Source: Aedes albopictus | Taxonomy: Eukaryota; Arthropoda; Insecta; Diptera; Culicidae | NCBI RefSeq assembly: GCF_035046485.1 | Contig: NC_085138.1 | Coordinates: forward strand, 363,695,238-363,759,237 | Direction: 5' to 3' | DNA length: 64,000 bases | Shown here: piece by piece, positions 22,668 to 33,529 of the stretch | Layout: every line of letters begins with the position of its first letter | Position numbering within the stretch: position 1 is the first letter of the stretch | Notes under the pieces: generated by a model | Databases searched by the model: none | Told to the model about the DNA's origin: nothing | The model's input: only the letters and a program-made list of their open reading frames with translations | Made by a program: the position numbers and the translations under genes

Positions 22668-25600
22668 GCACATTGGGCAAAATCAAGCCCAAAGGTGGAA
22701 AAAATTAATAACTTTCTTAATACAAGACCATATGTGATCATCAATGGCTTATTCGAAAGCAAATTTTCTCAAGAATTGGTTGGTGGATGATTCATGTACG
22801 GGCAACTTCTCTAAAGCGAGTTATAGAGCCCGTTTTACCCCAGTTCCCCCTAAAATTTGTGAATTTCTGTTATTTTACGGCACTTGTTATGATTTTAATG
22901 ATTATTTCACTGGGATACCATCGCCCCACTCCCATTGAGTAACGTTACATACAAAAAGTTATTAAAATGTTGGAATTTTAGGGTGTTGTGGAGTCAATTA
23001 GGCAATGGTATATTTTCAAGGTAGAAATTCATTTTTTATTTTTATTTATGATTTTTTACGTGACAATTACTAAATAAATGATCGAATACACAGTGTTTAT
23101 TCATAAAGAAACCATTTTTGGCGAGTTTTATTTTAAATTATTGGTTATATTTAAGTTTTCCGGCATACAAATATGAGTAGTTCCCATCCTTATACCACCG
23201 ATTCCAAACATTTCCAAACGATGAGCCATTGCTTATATACTCCAAAAATATCCTAAATGTTGTTTGCGCATAGCTCCATAGACGGGAGGTGACGGCAGCA
23301 TATAGTTTAAGAGCTTAGTTTACCCAAACTCCCCTATAAACTTATTTTTTTATTGTTTTTAAATTAAAACAACTTTAACTTGAAACTTCTATGCATAACA
23401 TGAGTTAGAATTGATGAAGAGCTAACCAGTAATATCACTGCATCCTATGAAATTTGGAAATTTAGGGTACAATGGGGTTAAATGAAAAAAAAAAAACAAT
23501 TAAAAAGCTTGAATGACCATATAAGTTGACAAATAATTTGTTTGAAAGATAATATACATACAAGTTTCTTAATGGCTGATTGATGCACAGGTAGAACACA
23601 TATAGCCGAAGCGCTAAACGTGCGAGTATTCAGCAAAACCATGCTGAGAGTGTTGGGTTCGATTTTTTGTCGATCCGGGGTTTGGCATTATTGAAATTCC
23701 CTTGACATAATGTCAAATAAACGACAGCATTTCCTCAGAATTGATATGTGTCAATGCGTTGATTGACTTTATTTTTCGTATACAGATAGTACTGACCGTC
23801 AATTTTAATGTGGATTGATTAAAAATTGATTGAGTTATGTCGAAAAACAACCCGTGCAAAGAAAGAATTGAGTGTATGTAATGTAAGGTGCAAGACTATT
23901 TGGACAGGGTATCCGATTTTGCACAGTACGTACACAGCCCATAACCGCATAACAGTAACATTCGACAAAAGTAGGCATTGGAGAAAATGGAACCCAAAGT
24001 TGCAACTTTGAATAGTATAGGAATGAATCAAAATTTTAAAAATTTCTCATAAATTTGTCATCAGTCGTATAGCAATCAAATTTTCTACAGCAGTTCCTGT
24101 ATGCTGGGAGAATTGTCAAAAAATAAATCGAACCTCATTATGATTGATGTCACGCTTTAAAGCCAATCTGTTTTCCTAGTGTGACTGTTATGCGGTCACA
24201 TTGCTCAATGAGACAAAATGACTTGGTATTTTTTTCATAAATCCTAGAACAAACTTGATTTTTTTATTCAGGTGGTAGAAAGCACTTGTGATTTGATGAT
24301 GATCCCCGATATTAACTCAATACCAGCAAAATATGCAAATGTTACAAATATGCAGTTATGGGCAGTACAGCAAAGTATCTATTTAGGCGAATACAAAAAA
24401 TCAAGTCAATACCAACATCTTGAGGAATTCATATCTAACCTGAAGAGTTTTGTTTTTTTTTGTGCAATTGAACTTGATTAATTACTAAACTTTTCTTTTG
24501 CATTGACCATATCCACCACTGATCTTCGTTAGCGAACAAGCAGGCGAAAGACTGCATATACGACATAAGTTTGTTCGAGAACATCTGGCATGGAAATCAT
24601 CCCCAGAGCAAAATTCGTCAAATATAATGGCAGTATGGCTTTATAAAAACAATGAAATTGTATACCACCACAAACGGGAAGATTCTACTTCAATGAACGC
24701 AACGCCAGATGAAGGTGACTTCGATTATGATCAGATGTTCAAAGAGATGTGCTTAGGAAATCTAGTATCTATTATAAAAAGACATACACTATTCGTCATA
24801 AGTAGAGACTCACAAAAAGTATTGCAATAATATTGAATCACTCTAACTTACATCGATATCTCTAAAACCAGAACACCTACAAAAATGCTGCTTTCAGAAA
24901 AGGGGGGGGGGCTTCTGAATAACATTGATGAAGACAGCATCTTTGTAAGATATTGGAGATATCAAGGTGAGTAAATGCGATACAATATTGATGCAATACA
25001 TTTTTTGAGTATATACTTATGCCGGGTAGTGTACTTGGCAAAGTGGAATAAAACTGTTATATTATTAGTGTATAGCAAAACAAAATAAATACCTATTTGA
25101 TGATTAAGTTGCTATTTCGTTAACAAAAATATAACGAATGCATTTTGGAGACTTTTTACTACAATGTGTTACTACAACCCCCATAAAGTCTATCGGCAAG
25201 CAGCAGTTTGGATATTCTCAAATTCAATCTACAGCTCTTCATCATGAAATGCTTGGATTGATTAATAATGGAAGTGTGCGACATGGATTTTAAATTTTAT
25301 TTCACGTATTGATTATAAATTTCAACATCTTCAATACCAAAATTCCGAGAAATAAGCAACAGCATATTTTGCACCATTATCCCCCAAACGTCATATTTTT
25401 AACATCTTTCATGTATACTCATTTGAATCAGAATGTTATAATATAAATGATATGTTATATTAACTGCAATGGAACAATTTGATTATACTTTTAGGGAAAT
25501 TGGGGTGCAACAGACTTTACACCCCGCCGAAGCAATGTCGTAAGTACAAGAATCATTTGTATAGGAATTATCTGCCAAACATGCTATTTGTCAACTTATA

Positions 25601-26449
25601 TGGTCATTCAAGCTTTTTGAATGTTTTTTTTTTCATTTAACCCCATTGTACCCTAAATTTCCAAATTTCATAGGATGCAGAGATATAACTGATTAGCTCT
25701 TCATCAATATTAACTCATATCATGCATAGAAGTTTCAAGTTAAAGTTGTTTTAATTTAAAAACAATAAAAAATAAGTGTATAGGGGAGTTTGAGTAAACT
25801 AAGCTCTAAAACTATATGCTGCCGTCACCTCCCGTCTATGGGGCTATGCGCAAACAACATTTAGGATATTTTTGGAGTATATAAGCAATGGCTCATCGTT
25901 TGGAAATGTTTGGAATCGGTGGTATAAGGATGGGAACTACTCATATTTGTATGCCGGAAAACTTAAATATAACCAATAATTTAAAATCAAACTCGCCAAA
26001 AATGGTTTCTTTAGGAATAAACCATGTATATTCGATCATTTATTTAGTAATTGTCACGTAAAAAATCATAAATAAAAATAAAAAATGAATTTCTACCTTG
26101 AAAATATACCATTGCCTAATCGACCCCACAATACCCTAAAATTCCAACATTTTAATAACTTTTTGTATGTAACGTTACTCAATGGGAGTGGGGCGATGGT
26201 ATCCCAGCGAAATAATCATTAAAATCATAACAAGTGCCGTAAAATAACGGAAATTCATAAATTTTAGGGGGAACTGGGGTAAAACGGGCTCTATAACTCG
26301 CTTTAGAGAAGTTGCCCGTACATGAATCATCCACCAACCAATTCTTGAGAAAATTTGCTTTCGATTAAGCCATTAATGATCACATATGGTCTTGTATTAA
26401 GAAAGTTATTAATTTCTTCCACCTTTGGGCTTGATTTTGCCCAATGTGC
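22668..26449. mobile_element. Large foldback element with about 880-bp arms
   Basis: Left arm about 22,668-23,560; right arm about 25,550-26,449, in reverse complement. The arms start GCACATTGGGCAAAATCAAG and include ACGGGCAACTTCTCTAAAGC and CCCACTCCCATTGAGTAACG. AAC lies outside both ends and may be a 3-bp TSD. The 2-kb middle holds a SINE-like head (GGGTTCGATTTTTTGTCG near 23,656), a second mariner-type MITE, and no transposase reading. It is a long-TIR non-autonomous DNA element of unknown class. Confidence 0.7.
24787..25031. mobile_element. Palindromic mariner-type MITE, copy 2
   Basis: CACTATTCGTCATAAGTAGA at the left pairs with the complement of CACTACCCGGCATAAGTATA at the right, with TA on both sides. 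The order of inner phrases (GATATCTCTAAAACC; ACAAAAATGCTG) follows copy 1 at 20,650-20,906. It is clearly older, with more mismatches between its arms and a G-run near 24,901-24,910. Confidence 0.75.
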
Positions 26450-27302
26450 AACGGTAGAAGTGCGGCAGATTTCGTATGAATATGAATTTCCCGGAAAGCT
26501 GCGCTGTTATGATTCGCTGACAAGGTTGCTGCAGCTGCGACCTTGATGAGATTTAAAATTTATTCAATTAAATGGAATCTCCTGTAAAAGATGTCTTCTC
26601 AGAAGAGTGGTACCCGATTTAAATCGGTTTCCATCCAATTTGATTTTGAATTATTAAAAAAAAAAAAAAAAAATTCTATTCAGTGGGTTACATTATTATA
26701 GATCTCGAAATGAATTAAATTACTCTGTTTATCATTTACAACTTATTTGCAAAAAAATATCCAACGGTTCTGCAATAAAAAAAAAGAATGTCAGCAAATC
26801 ACAAGAGAACAATTTTAGAACAAAATCATTTTCAACTTCTCGGCTTCTAAGGGGAACTTCCAGTATCCAGTATTATTTATCATGGTCAGTCGTGTTGTGT
26901 ACTTCTATGTAGTACTATAAAATAAGCAATACCATAAAAAGCGTACATAGCGAAACACGCGTTAAAAGCGAACCAACAAAACGCTACTAAACGCAATTCA
27001 ACGTGAAAGTAAGTTCCATTTGTCTTGAGTGGTTGGTCCGTTTGTTTCTCTGACTCACACGTTCCTCGTGATGCTGATACGGGGTCAGGTATTGCAAATA
27101 TCAGTCTCATTCGAAAACAACGAAAGTGTCTTCCAGAGAAATTAGCATCATAAACTTATTTCAAAAGTTTTTTTTAAATTTTGTTTACAGGGCCGATTAT
27201 TTCATGAGAAAAAAAAATAATTTGTTCGTTGAAATCTTGACTAGCACAAAAATACAAAATTATAGTTTGAGAAATCATGTTTTGTTCTTAAAGCTATTAT
27301 AT
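26450..27302. other. Unassigned
   Basis: No gene supported. A long A-run lies near 26,656-26,674. Confidence 0.5.
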
Positions 27303-28221
27303 ACAGGGTGTTAGGTTCATGAGTGCAAACTTTTTAAAGGGTGATAGAGGACCATAAATGGTGAAAAAAATTGTTCTACGCATATGGTCAAATCTCAACC
27401 GTTACGTAGTTATTGAACACCCCATGTTTTAACTCTTATTGCCTTAACTGGCTATAACTTTAAAATGGTCAAACTTATCGCAGTTTTTTTGCCCTTATTC
27501 GAAAGATTATTGAATTTTCTAACAAATGGCATCTTTGAGTCGATTGGTTTAGTTAAATAACTAAGTTTTCTAGAGCAAAATAGCTAAAAATAGCGTGTTT
27601 TAATTTGTTTATGTCAATTATCTTTGAAACATACGTAATAAATTAAAATTCTTTCTTTGGCAAAGTTTTGGCCCTTGTTCCACTCTACAATTCGTTCTTT
27701 GACGCCAAACTTCTATCTCTTATCGTTTTCTTACAATTTTGATTCATAGAAAAACATGAAAAACTTTTCATGCGGTCTTCGGAAAAGTAATCCGACATTT
27801 GTGAAAAAATATAACATGCAGATTGCCCGGTGATGCTTAACTTCTTCGTGCATTAGCTTGCGCGCACCTCGCTGACCTAGTGCACGTTCAGGGGTCATAA
27901 TGACCCTAATGCACGAAGAGGGTTATCCTTCAACATGTAAAGGAATAACATCAATAATAAAATCTCAATTTTTGGCCTAAGTTACTAAGCGAATAACTTT
28001 TTCCACAAGCGCCGGATCACTTTGCGGTCTTCGGAAAAGTTTTTTGGCATATCCTAGGCTAAGTATACTTTAACGTCATTAGTTACATGGTATTAGACAA
28101 AAGAAATCAACTCATGACTAAAATGCAAAAATGTACGTTTTCGCATACTAACTTCCATACAAATTTCAAAAGCAATGCGGAATGACGCAACCAATCGCTT
28201 CCAAATTTTGCACAGTTATTT
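27303..28221 (+). repeat. Possible Tc1/mariner-type end and flanking unassigned sequence
   Basis: ACAGGGTGTTAGGTTCATGA at 27,304 directly follows TAT and looks like the 5' end of a Tc1/mariner-type element. No matching inverted end was found downstream, so only one end is kept or the motif is chance. Near 27,850-27,915 a short inverted pair (CTTCGTGCATTAG / CTAATGCACGAAG) encloses CTGACCTAGTGCACGTTCAG. Confidence 0.3.
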
Positions 28222-28310
28222 TGGACGCTAATACTACAGACAAACAGACGTAACATTTAGAACAATTTTCGTGAAAATCCATCGCCCACTTCACACTACC
28301 ATCCAAGCTA
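28222..28310 (+). repeat. Truncated hAT-like MITE end
   Basis: ACAGACAAACAGACGTAACA at about 28,236 repeats the terminus of the MITE at 11,654-11,898, and TCCATCGCCCACTTCAC follows as in that family. The opposite end is absent. Confidence 0.5.
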
Positions 28311-28329
28311 CCATCCCTGGTGGAAATGT

Positions 28330-28610
28330 TCTCTAGAGTTTTCTATTGAGATTCTGTCAGTTGGAATTCCTGGGGGAAGATTTCCAAGAGAAATCCCCAA
28401 AAGAATTTCTGGAAGAGACCTAGGATGAATTGCCTAAAGAACCGATGCAAAATTTGCTGGTGGAATCCCAGCTGTAATTCCTGGAGGAAGGTCAGGAGGA
28501 GAAATACCAGGATACAATTTTTGAGGAAGTTTAAGAGGCAATTTCAATATCCAGGGAGGCTTCGCAGTGTAATTTGAAGATTTTCTAGGGGGGGGGGTCT
28601 ATTCGGATTT
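28330..28610. repeat. Degenerate GGAATTCCTGG-type short repeats
   Basis: Loose repetition of GGAATT, TTCCTGG, GAAATCC and AGAAGA motifs with no fixed period, as in the longer arrays at 45,980-47,100 and 53,700-56,045. A G-run follows at about 28,590. Confidence 0.55.
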
Positions 28611-28649
28611 TGGGGGGGTGGTGGGATCCAAGCTCTCCCTAGACCCGTT

Positions 28650-28785
28650 AAGCCCGACAAACTCCTTCAAACAATTCTAGGTCCTCCACAGTTTCGGCGA
28701 TAACGATAATGTCATCAGCGAACACTAATATGAGCGGTAGGGAAATCTGCCCCTCTTGATTGAGCTTGAAGTTGGGTACTTCATC
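28650..28785 (-). pseudogene. RT catalytic-box relic
   Basis: Minus-strand reading EDEVPNFKLNQEGQI, then SLPLILVFADDIIVIAETVE and DLELFEGV. The FADD catalytic box and its flanks mark a LINE reverse transcriptase. Only about 45 codons are recognisable. Confidence 0.6.
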
Positions 28786-28799
28786 CTCCACCGATTCAA

Positions 28800-29105
28800 T
28801 TTTTACGCTTTTACCCCACGGGCCGCGGAATTATGGCTCACTATCATTGGCAGCAGCCACAGAGGAGGGAAAGTGTTTCTCACAAATCACCACACTACTT
28901 CTATATTGCAGAATAACTTCACTTTATTACAACTTCACCACTTTACTACTAACTTTCTAACTTTATTTCTTTCTCTTTACAGGATCAATCTTTCTTCACT
29001 TGCAGGTTGCTTCCGAATGAGATCTAACGAGACGATGACGAGTATGCTGGTAACCTCTCAACCCTAGAGTCCCTAGTCTGGCGGACTGTCACTTTCGACC
29101 GGAGC
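28800..29105 (-). other. Possible decayed LTR
   Basis: On the minus strand two AATAAAG signals (near 28,921 and 28,961) sit in A/G-rich text after a more GC-balanced start, as in retrotransposon LTRs. No second copy, TG...CA ends or TSD were found. Confidence 0.25.
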
Positions 29106-29127
29106 CAATCGAGCATGACGTTATATT

Positions 29128-29338
29128 ATGTTTCCAGTTCAAAACCGAATTAGCGACATTTTTTCTTTTACTTCCGCTGCTTTTGCCTTGCGTTAAACAC
29201 AATGTCGGAAGTGGGGCGCTGTATAGAGTACCAGGTGTACAATACAGCGCACCACTTCCGACATTGTGTTTAACGCAAAGCAAAAGCAGCGGAAGTAAAA
29301 GAAAAAATGTCGCTAATTCGGTTTTGAACTAGAAACAT
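29128..29338. repeat. Near-perfect hairpin with about 96-bp arms
   Basis: The left arm starts ATGTTTCCAGTTCAAAACCG at 29,128. The right arm ends with its near-complement at 29,338. About 18 bases separate the arms at TAGAGTACCAGGTG. Mismatches are few (for example GCCTTGCG versus CTTTGCG). It has the form of a small palindromic MITE, but no TSD is obvious. Confidence 0.8.
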
Positions 29339-29518
29339 AAAAGTGTCCTCACAGATAAATGCTACACCGTGATGTAAACTGTTTCAATAATTCAGCTATT
29401 ACTTATATTCGTTTGTGTGTAAACAAACTTTTGTTTATGTTGCCTGTGACATTTATCACAACAAGGTAAACAAAAAGTGGACAAAAACCGTAAAACATGA
29501 AACAAATTTCTGTCGCAT

Positions 29519-29806
29519 AACACAGCGCAACATTTTTTTGTCTCAAGAGCAAATTTATGTGTCTTTGACAGATTTTTGGCTGCTGAATCCGAATCCGGGC
29601 TCAGATTTGCCCCAGCACGTCACAATTTTGAGCTATACCTCAATTTATAGGGCAAAATGTGCGATTTTGGGCTTTTTCGACTGCAAGCCATTAAGCATTG
29701 AAATATATTTTTTAAACAATCAAAGGATAAATTGATCAATTAACATCTAAATTAATGACTATGCAAAATATTTTGCTTTACCAAATCAAATTCAATAGAT
29801 TTAAGG
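29519..29806 (+). repeat. Half copy of the GCGCAACATTTTTTTGTC palindromic MITE
   Basis: It starts CACAGCGCAACATTTTTTTG and follows the left half of the complete copies (39,951-40,613 and 52,881-53,464) through CTCAAGAGCAAA, GGGCTCAGATTTGC and ACATCTAAATTAATGACT. It then leaves the family after AATAGATTTAAGG. The complementary half is missing. Confidence 0.7.
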
Positions 29807-30034
29807 ACAAACGTCTTGACATCCCGCTTCAACAGTGCAACAAAACTTCAAACGCACAAATCTCAAGAAGCAAGCTTTACACAACAAAGAATTTTATTAT
29901 TCTGTTCTTGCTCACTTGTGATGTATGTATGTATGTATGTTGGTAGCCACCATCCTAGCTTGAGTCTTGCTCTGCATGCAGTTCCACTTAACAGTAAAGT
30001 TCAATTTCATTACCACCCTGACTTCAACATACCG
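29807..30034. other. Unassigned, with a short TATG microsatellite
   Basis: TGTATGTATGTATGTATGTTGG lies at 29,921-29,942. Nothing else is recognised before the LINE 5' UTR. Confidence 0.6.
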
Positions 30035-30599
30035 CTGTATGAAGGGCCAAAAGGGGGTGTGGCGGACCCGTAAGTAGAGACACTTACGCGACATCCGCGT
30101 GTTTAAGAGAATCTCCTTCCAACAGGGTGAATAATGAAATTTACATTACTTGTTAAGTTTTCTACGGGATGGTTTGTCACAAGAAGGGCGCGTCAAATCC
30201 ATTGCAACTGTTGGGATAGAAGAACCCATCTACAAGGATGTTATAGTTACTTCTCACCACACTCCGGCTGGCAATCCACTCCGTCGTACAGTTTCAACTT
30301 CAATGATGCCCTGATGCACCCTCCCAACCCGATATAGTTATATGGTTATACAATGATTAGAATAGTGTCTGTTCACCAAGGAGGTGCGGCTCAAACAGCG
30401 TCTGTTCTGGCATCCAGCGGCTGAGTAAGAAACGCTTCACCACGCCCAGCTAGATCCAAGGTGGTAGCCCCATCAGCGTGGTCGTCCCAGTGTTGGTTGG
30501 GACGTTAAACAGAACTGGCACGATGGCCCTCCGGCGAGACAGGAGTGTTGGCGTAGGCCCAATAAGCCACCCGTAAAAATCCCCATTGCGAATAACATA

Positions 30600-31157
30600 G
30601 GAGAAAATACGACTCGATACAATCGGCAAAGACCCACGCGACGAAATAAGGACTACGATTGGAAACTTGGAACATGGAATTGCAAATCACTAGGTTTCGC
30701 AGGATGTGACAGGATAATCTACGACGAACTACATCCCCGCAACTTCGACATCGTGGCGTTGCAGGAACTTTGTTGGACTGGACAGAAAGTGTGGAAAAGC
30801 GGGCATCGAGCGGCTACCTTCTACCAAAGCTGTGGCACCACCAATGAACTGGGAACAGGATTTATAGTGTTGGGCAAGATGCGACAACGTGTGAGCGGGT
30901 GGCAGCCGATCAACGCAAGGATGTGCATGTTGAGAGTTAAGGGCCGTTTCTTCAACTACAGCATCATCAACGTCCACTGCCCACACGAAGGGAGACCCGA
31001 TGACGAGAAAGAAGCGTTCTACGCGCAGTTAGAGCAAACATACGATGGTTGCTCGCCGCGTGACGTGAAAATCGTTGTCGGCGACATGAACGGTAGGAAG
31101 GGAGGAAATGTACAGACCGGTAATCGGGCGAAACAGCCTACACGCCGTATCGAATGA
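30600..31157 (+). pseudogene. LINE endonuclease (APE) domain, first segment
   Basis: The reading holds DYDWKLGTWNCKSLGF (APE opening, TWNxxSL), NFDIVALQELCWTG (ALQE catalytic motif), INARMCMLRVKGRFFNYSII, NVHCPHEG and IVVGDMNGR (GDMN motif). The frame shifts near 31,092, where the tail NVQTGNRAKQ should read on as the EEMYRPVIG of the next segment. The protein would nick target DNA to prime reverse transcription. No single start codon can be fixed, because the frame is open upstream. Confidence 0.8.
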
Positions 31158-32895
31158 TAACGGCCAGCGATGCGTAAACTTTGCAGCCTCCCGTGGTATG
31201 GTAGTCCGAAGCACCTTCTTTCCCCGCAAAGATATCCACAAAGCCACCTGGAGATCACCCGACCAACAAACAGAAAACCAAATCGACCACGTTCTAATCG
31301 ACGGTAAATTCTTCTCGGATATAACCAACGTCCGCACATACCGCAGTGCGAATATAGATTCGGATCACTACTTAGTCGCTGTATGCATGCGCTCAAAACT
31401 TTCGACAGTTATCACCACGCGTCGAAGTCGAACGCCGCGGCTCAACATCGAGCAACTTCGTAACGTAGAAGTGGCTCAAGACTACGCGCAGCAGTTAGCA
31501 GTGGCCCTACCAACGGAAGAGCAGCTTGGCGCAGCTACACTTGAGGATGGCTGGAGGGACATCCGATCCGCCATAGGTAGTACCTCGGCTACAGCACTAG
31601 GCTTCGCGACTCCGAATCACAGAAACGACTGGTACGACGGCGAATGTGAACAGTTGAAAAAAGAGAAGAATGCAGCATGGGCGAGAATGCTGCAACACCG
31701 TACGAGAGCGAATGGGGCACGTTACAAACAGGCGCGGAACAGGCAGAACTCAGTCTTCCGGATGATGAAGCGCCAGCAGGAAGAACGAGATCGCGAAGCG
31801 ATGGAAGAGCTGTACCGCGCTAAGGACACACGAAAGTTCTACGAGAAGCTGAACCGCTCGCGCAGAGGCTTTGTGCCACAAGCCGACATGTGCCGAGATA
31901 ATCACGGGAATATTCTCACGAGCGAGCGTGAGGTGGTCGAGAGGTGGCGGCAGCATTACGATGAGCACCTCAATGGCGACGTTGCAAGTACCGAAGGTGG
32001 CGTGGTAACAGATCTAGGAGTATGTGCACAGGACGAAAGACTTCCGGCCCCTGACCTTCAAGAGATTGAGGAGGAGGTTGGCCGGTTGAAAAACAACAAA
32101 GCCGCTGGAGCAGATCAACTACCAAGCGAGCTTCTAAAATACGGTGGAGAAGCACTGGTGAGAGCACTACACTGGGTCATTACCAAGATTTGGGAGGAGG
32201 AAGTATTACCGGAGGAATGGATGGAAGGTATCGTGTGTCTTATTTACAAAAAGGGCGACAAGTTGGATTGCGGAAACTACCGCGCGATCACACTACTGAG
32301 CGCTGCCTACAAGATACTCTCCCAAATTTTATGCCGCCGTCTATCACCGATTGCAAGAGAGTTCGTGGGGCAATATCAGGCTGGATTCATGGGTGAACGC
32401 GCTACAACGGACCAGATGTTCGCCATCCGCCAGGTGTTGCAGAAATGCCGCGAATACAACGTGCCCACACATCACTTGTTCATCGATTTCAAATCGGCGT
32501 ATGATACAATCGATCGAGAACAGCTATGGCAGATTATGCACGAATACGGATTCCCGGATAAACTGATACGGTTGAACAAGGCGACGATGGATCGAGTGAT
32601 GTGCGTAGTTCGAGTATCAGGGACACTCTCGAGTCCCTTCGAATCTCGCAGAGGGTTACGGCAAGGTGATGGTCTTTCGTGCTTGCTGTTCAACATTGCT
32701 TTGGAGGGTGTAATAAGAAGAGCGGGGATAAACACGAGTGGGACGATTTTCACGAAGTCCGTTCAGCTGCTTGGTTTCGCCGATGATATTGATATTATTG
32801 CTCGTAAATTTGAGACGATGGCGGAAACGTACATCCGACTAAAGAGGGAAGCCAGGCGAATCGGATTAGTCATTAATGTGTCGAAGATAAAGTAG
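31093..32895 (+). pseudogene. LINE endonuclease C-terminus and reverse transcriptase
   Basis: Open for some 600 codons in a second frame. It contains NQIDHVLIDGKF and SANIDSDHYLVAV (the SDH of the APE domain) and a basic linker. The RT boxes follow: KNNKAAGADQLPSELLKY, GDKLDCGNYRAITLLSAAYK, AGFMGERATTDQMFAIRQVL, HHLFIDFKSAYDTIDR, SRRGLRQGDGLSCLLFN and LGFADDIDIIARKF (FADD catalytic pair). It stops at TAG just after VSKIK, where a small indel has shifted the frame. The domains are intact in sequence, so the break is recent. Confidence 0.85.
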
Positions 32896-32899
32896 GTGC

Positions 32900-33529
32900 A
32901 TGATGGCAAAGGGCTCCAGGGAGGAATCACCGCGCCCGCCACCCCGAATTCATATCGACGGTGATGAAATCGAGGCGGTTGAAGAATTCGTGTACTTGGG
33001 CTCACTGGTGACCGACGACAACGACACCAGCAGAGAAATTCAGAGGCGCATTGTGGCAGGAAATCGTGCCTACCGTGGACTCCGCAGAACTCTACGATCG
33101 AATAAAGTTCGCCGTAACACGAAGTTAACCATCTACAAAACGTTGATTAGACCGGTCGTCCTCTATGGGCACGAAACATGGACCCTACGTGCAGAGGACC
33201 AACGCGCCCTTGGAGTTTTCGAACGGAAGTTGCTGCGTACCATCTACGGCGGAGTGCAGATGGAAGACGGGACTTGGAGAAGGCGAATGAACCACGAGCT
33301 GCATCAGCTGCTGGGAGAACCAACCATCGTCCATACCGCGAAAATCGGGAGGCTACGGTGGGCGGGTCACGTCATCAGGATGTCGGATAGCAACCCGACT
33401 AAAATGGTTCTCGAGAGTCATCCGACCGGTACAAGAAGACGTGGAGCGCAGCGAGCTAGGTGGGTCGACCAAGTGGAGGACGATCTGCGGACCCTACGCA
33501 GAGCGCGGAACTGGAGACAAACAGCCATG
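32900..33529 (+). pseudogene. LINE ORF C-terminal segment, cut by insertion
   Basis: The third frame continues IHIDGDEIEAVEEFVYLGSL, YKTLIRPVVLYGHETWTLRA, RRMNHELHQLLGEP and GRLRWAGHVIRM. It runs on through RRGAQRARWVDQVEDDLRTL and ARNWRQTAM to position 33,529. Across the insertion the next in-frame codons at 35,792-35,848 give DRVEWRRLLCTAEA and a TGA stop. Only about 20 codons were separated from the rest. Confidence 0.85.

Noticed and set aside
29921..29942. TATG microsatellite as a regulatory element
   Set aside because: Short simple repeat with no supporting context.
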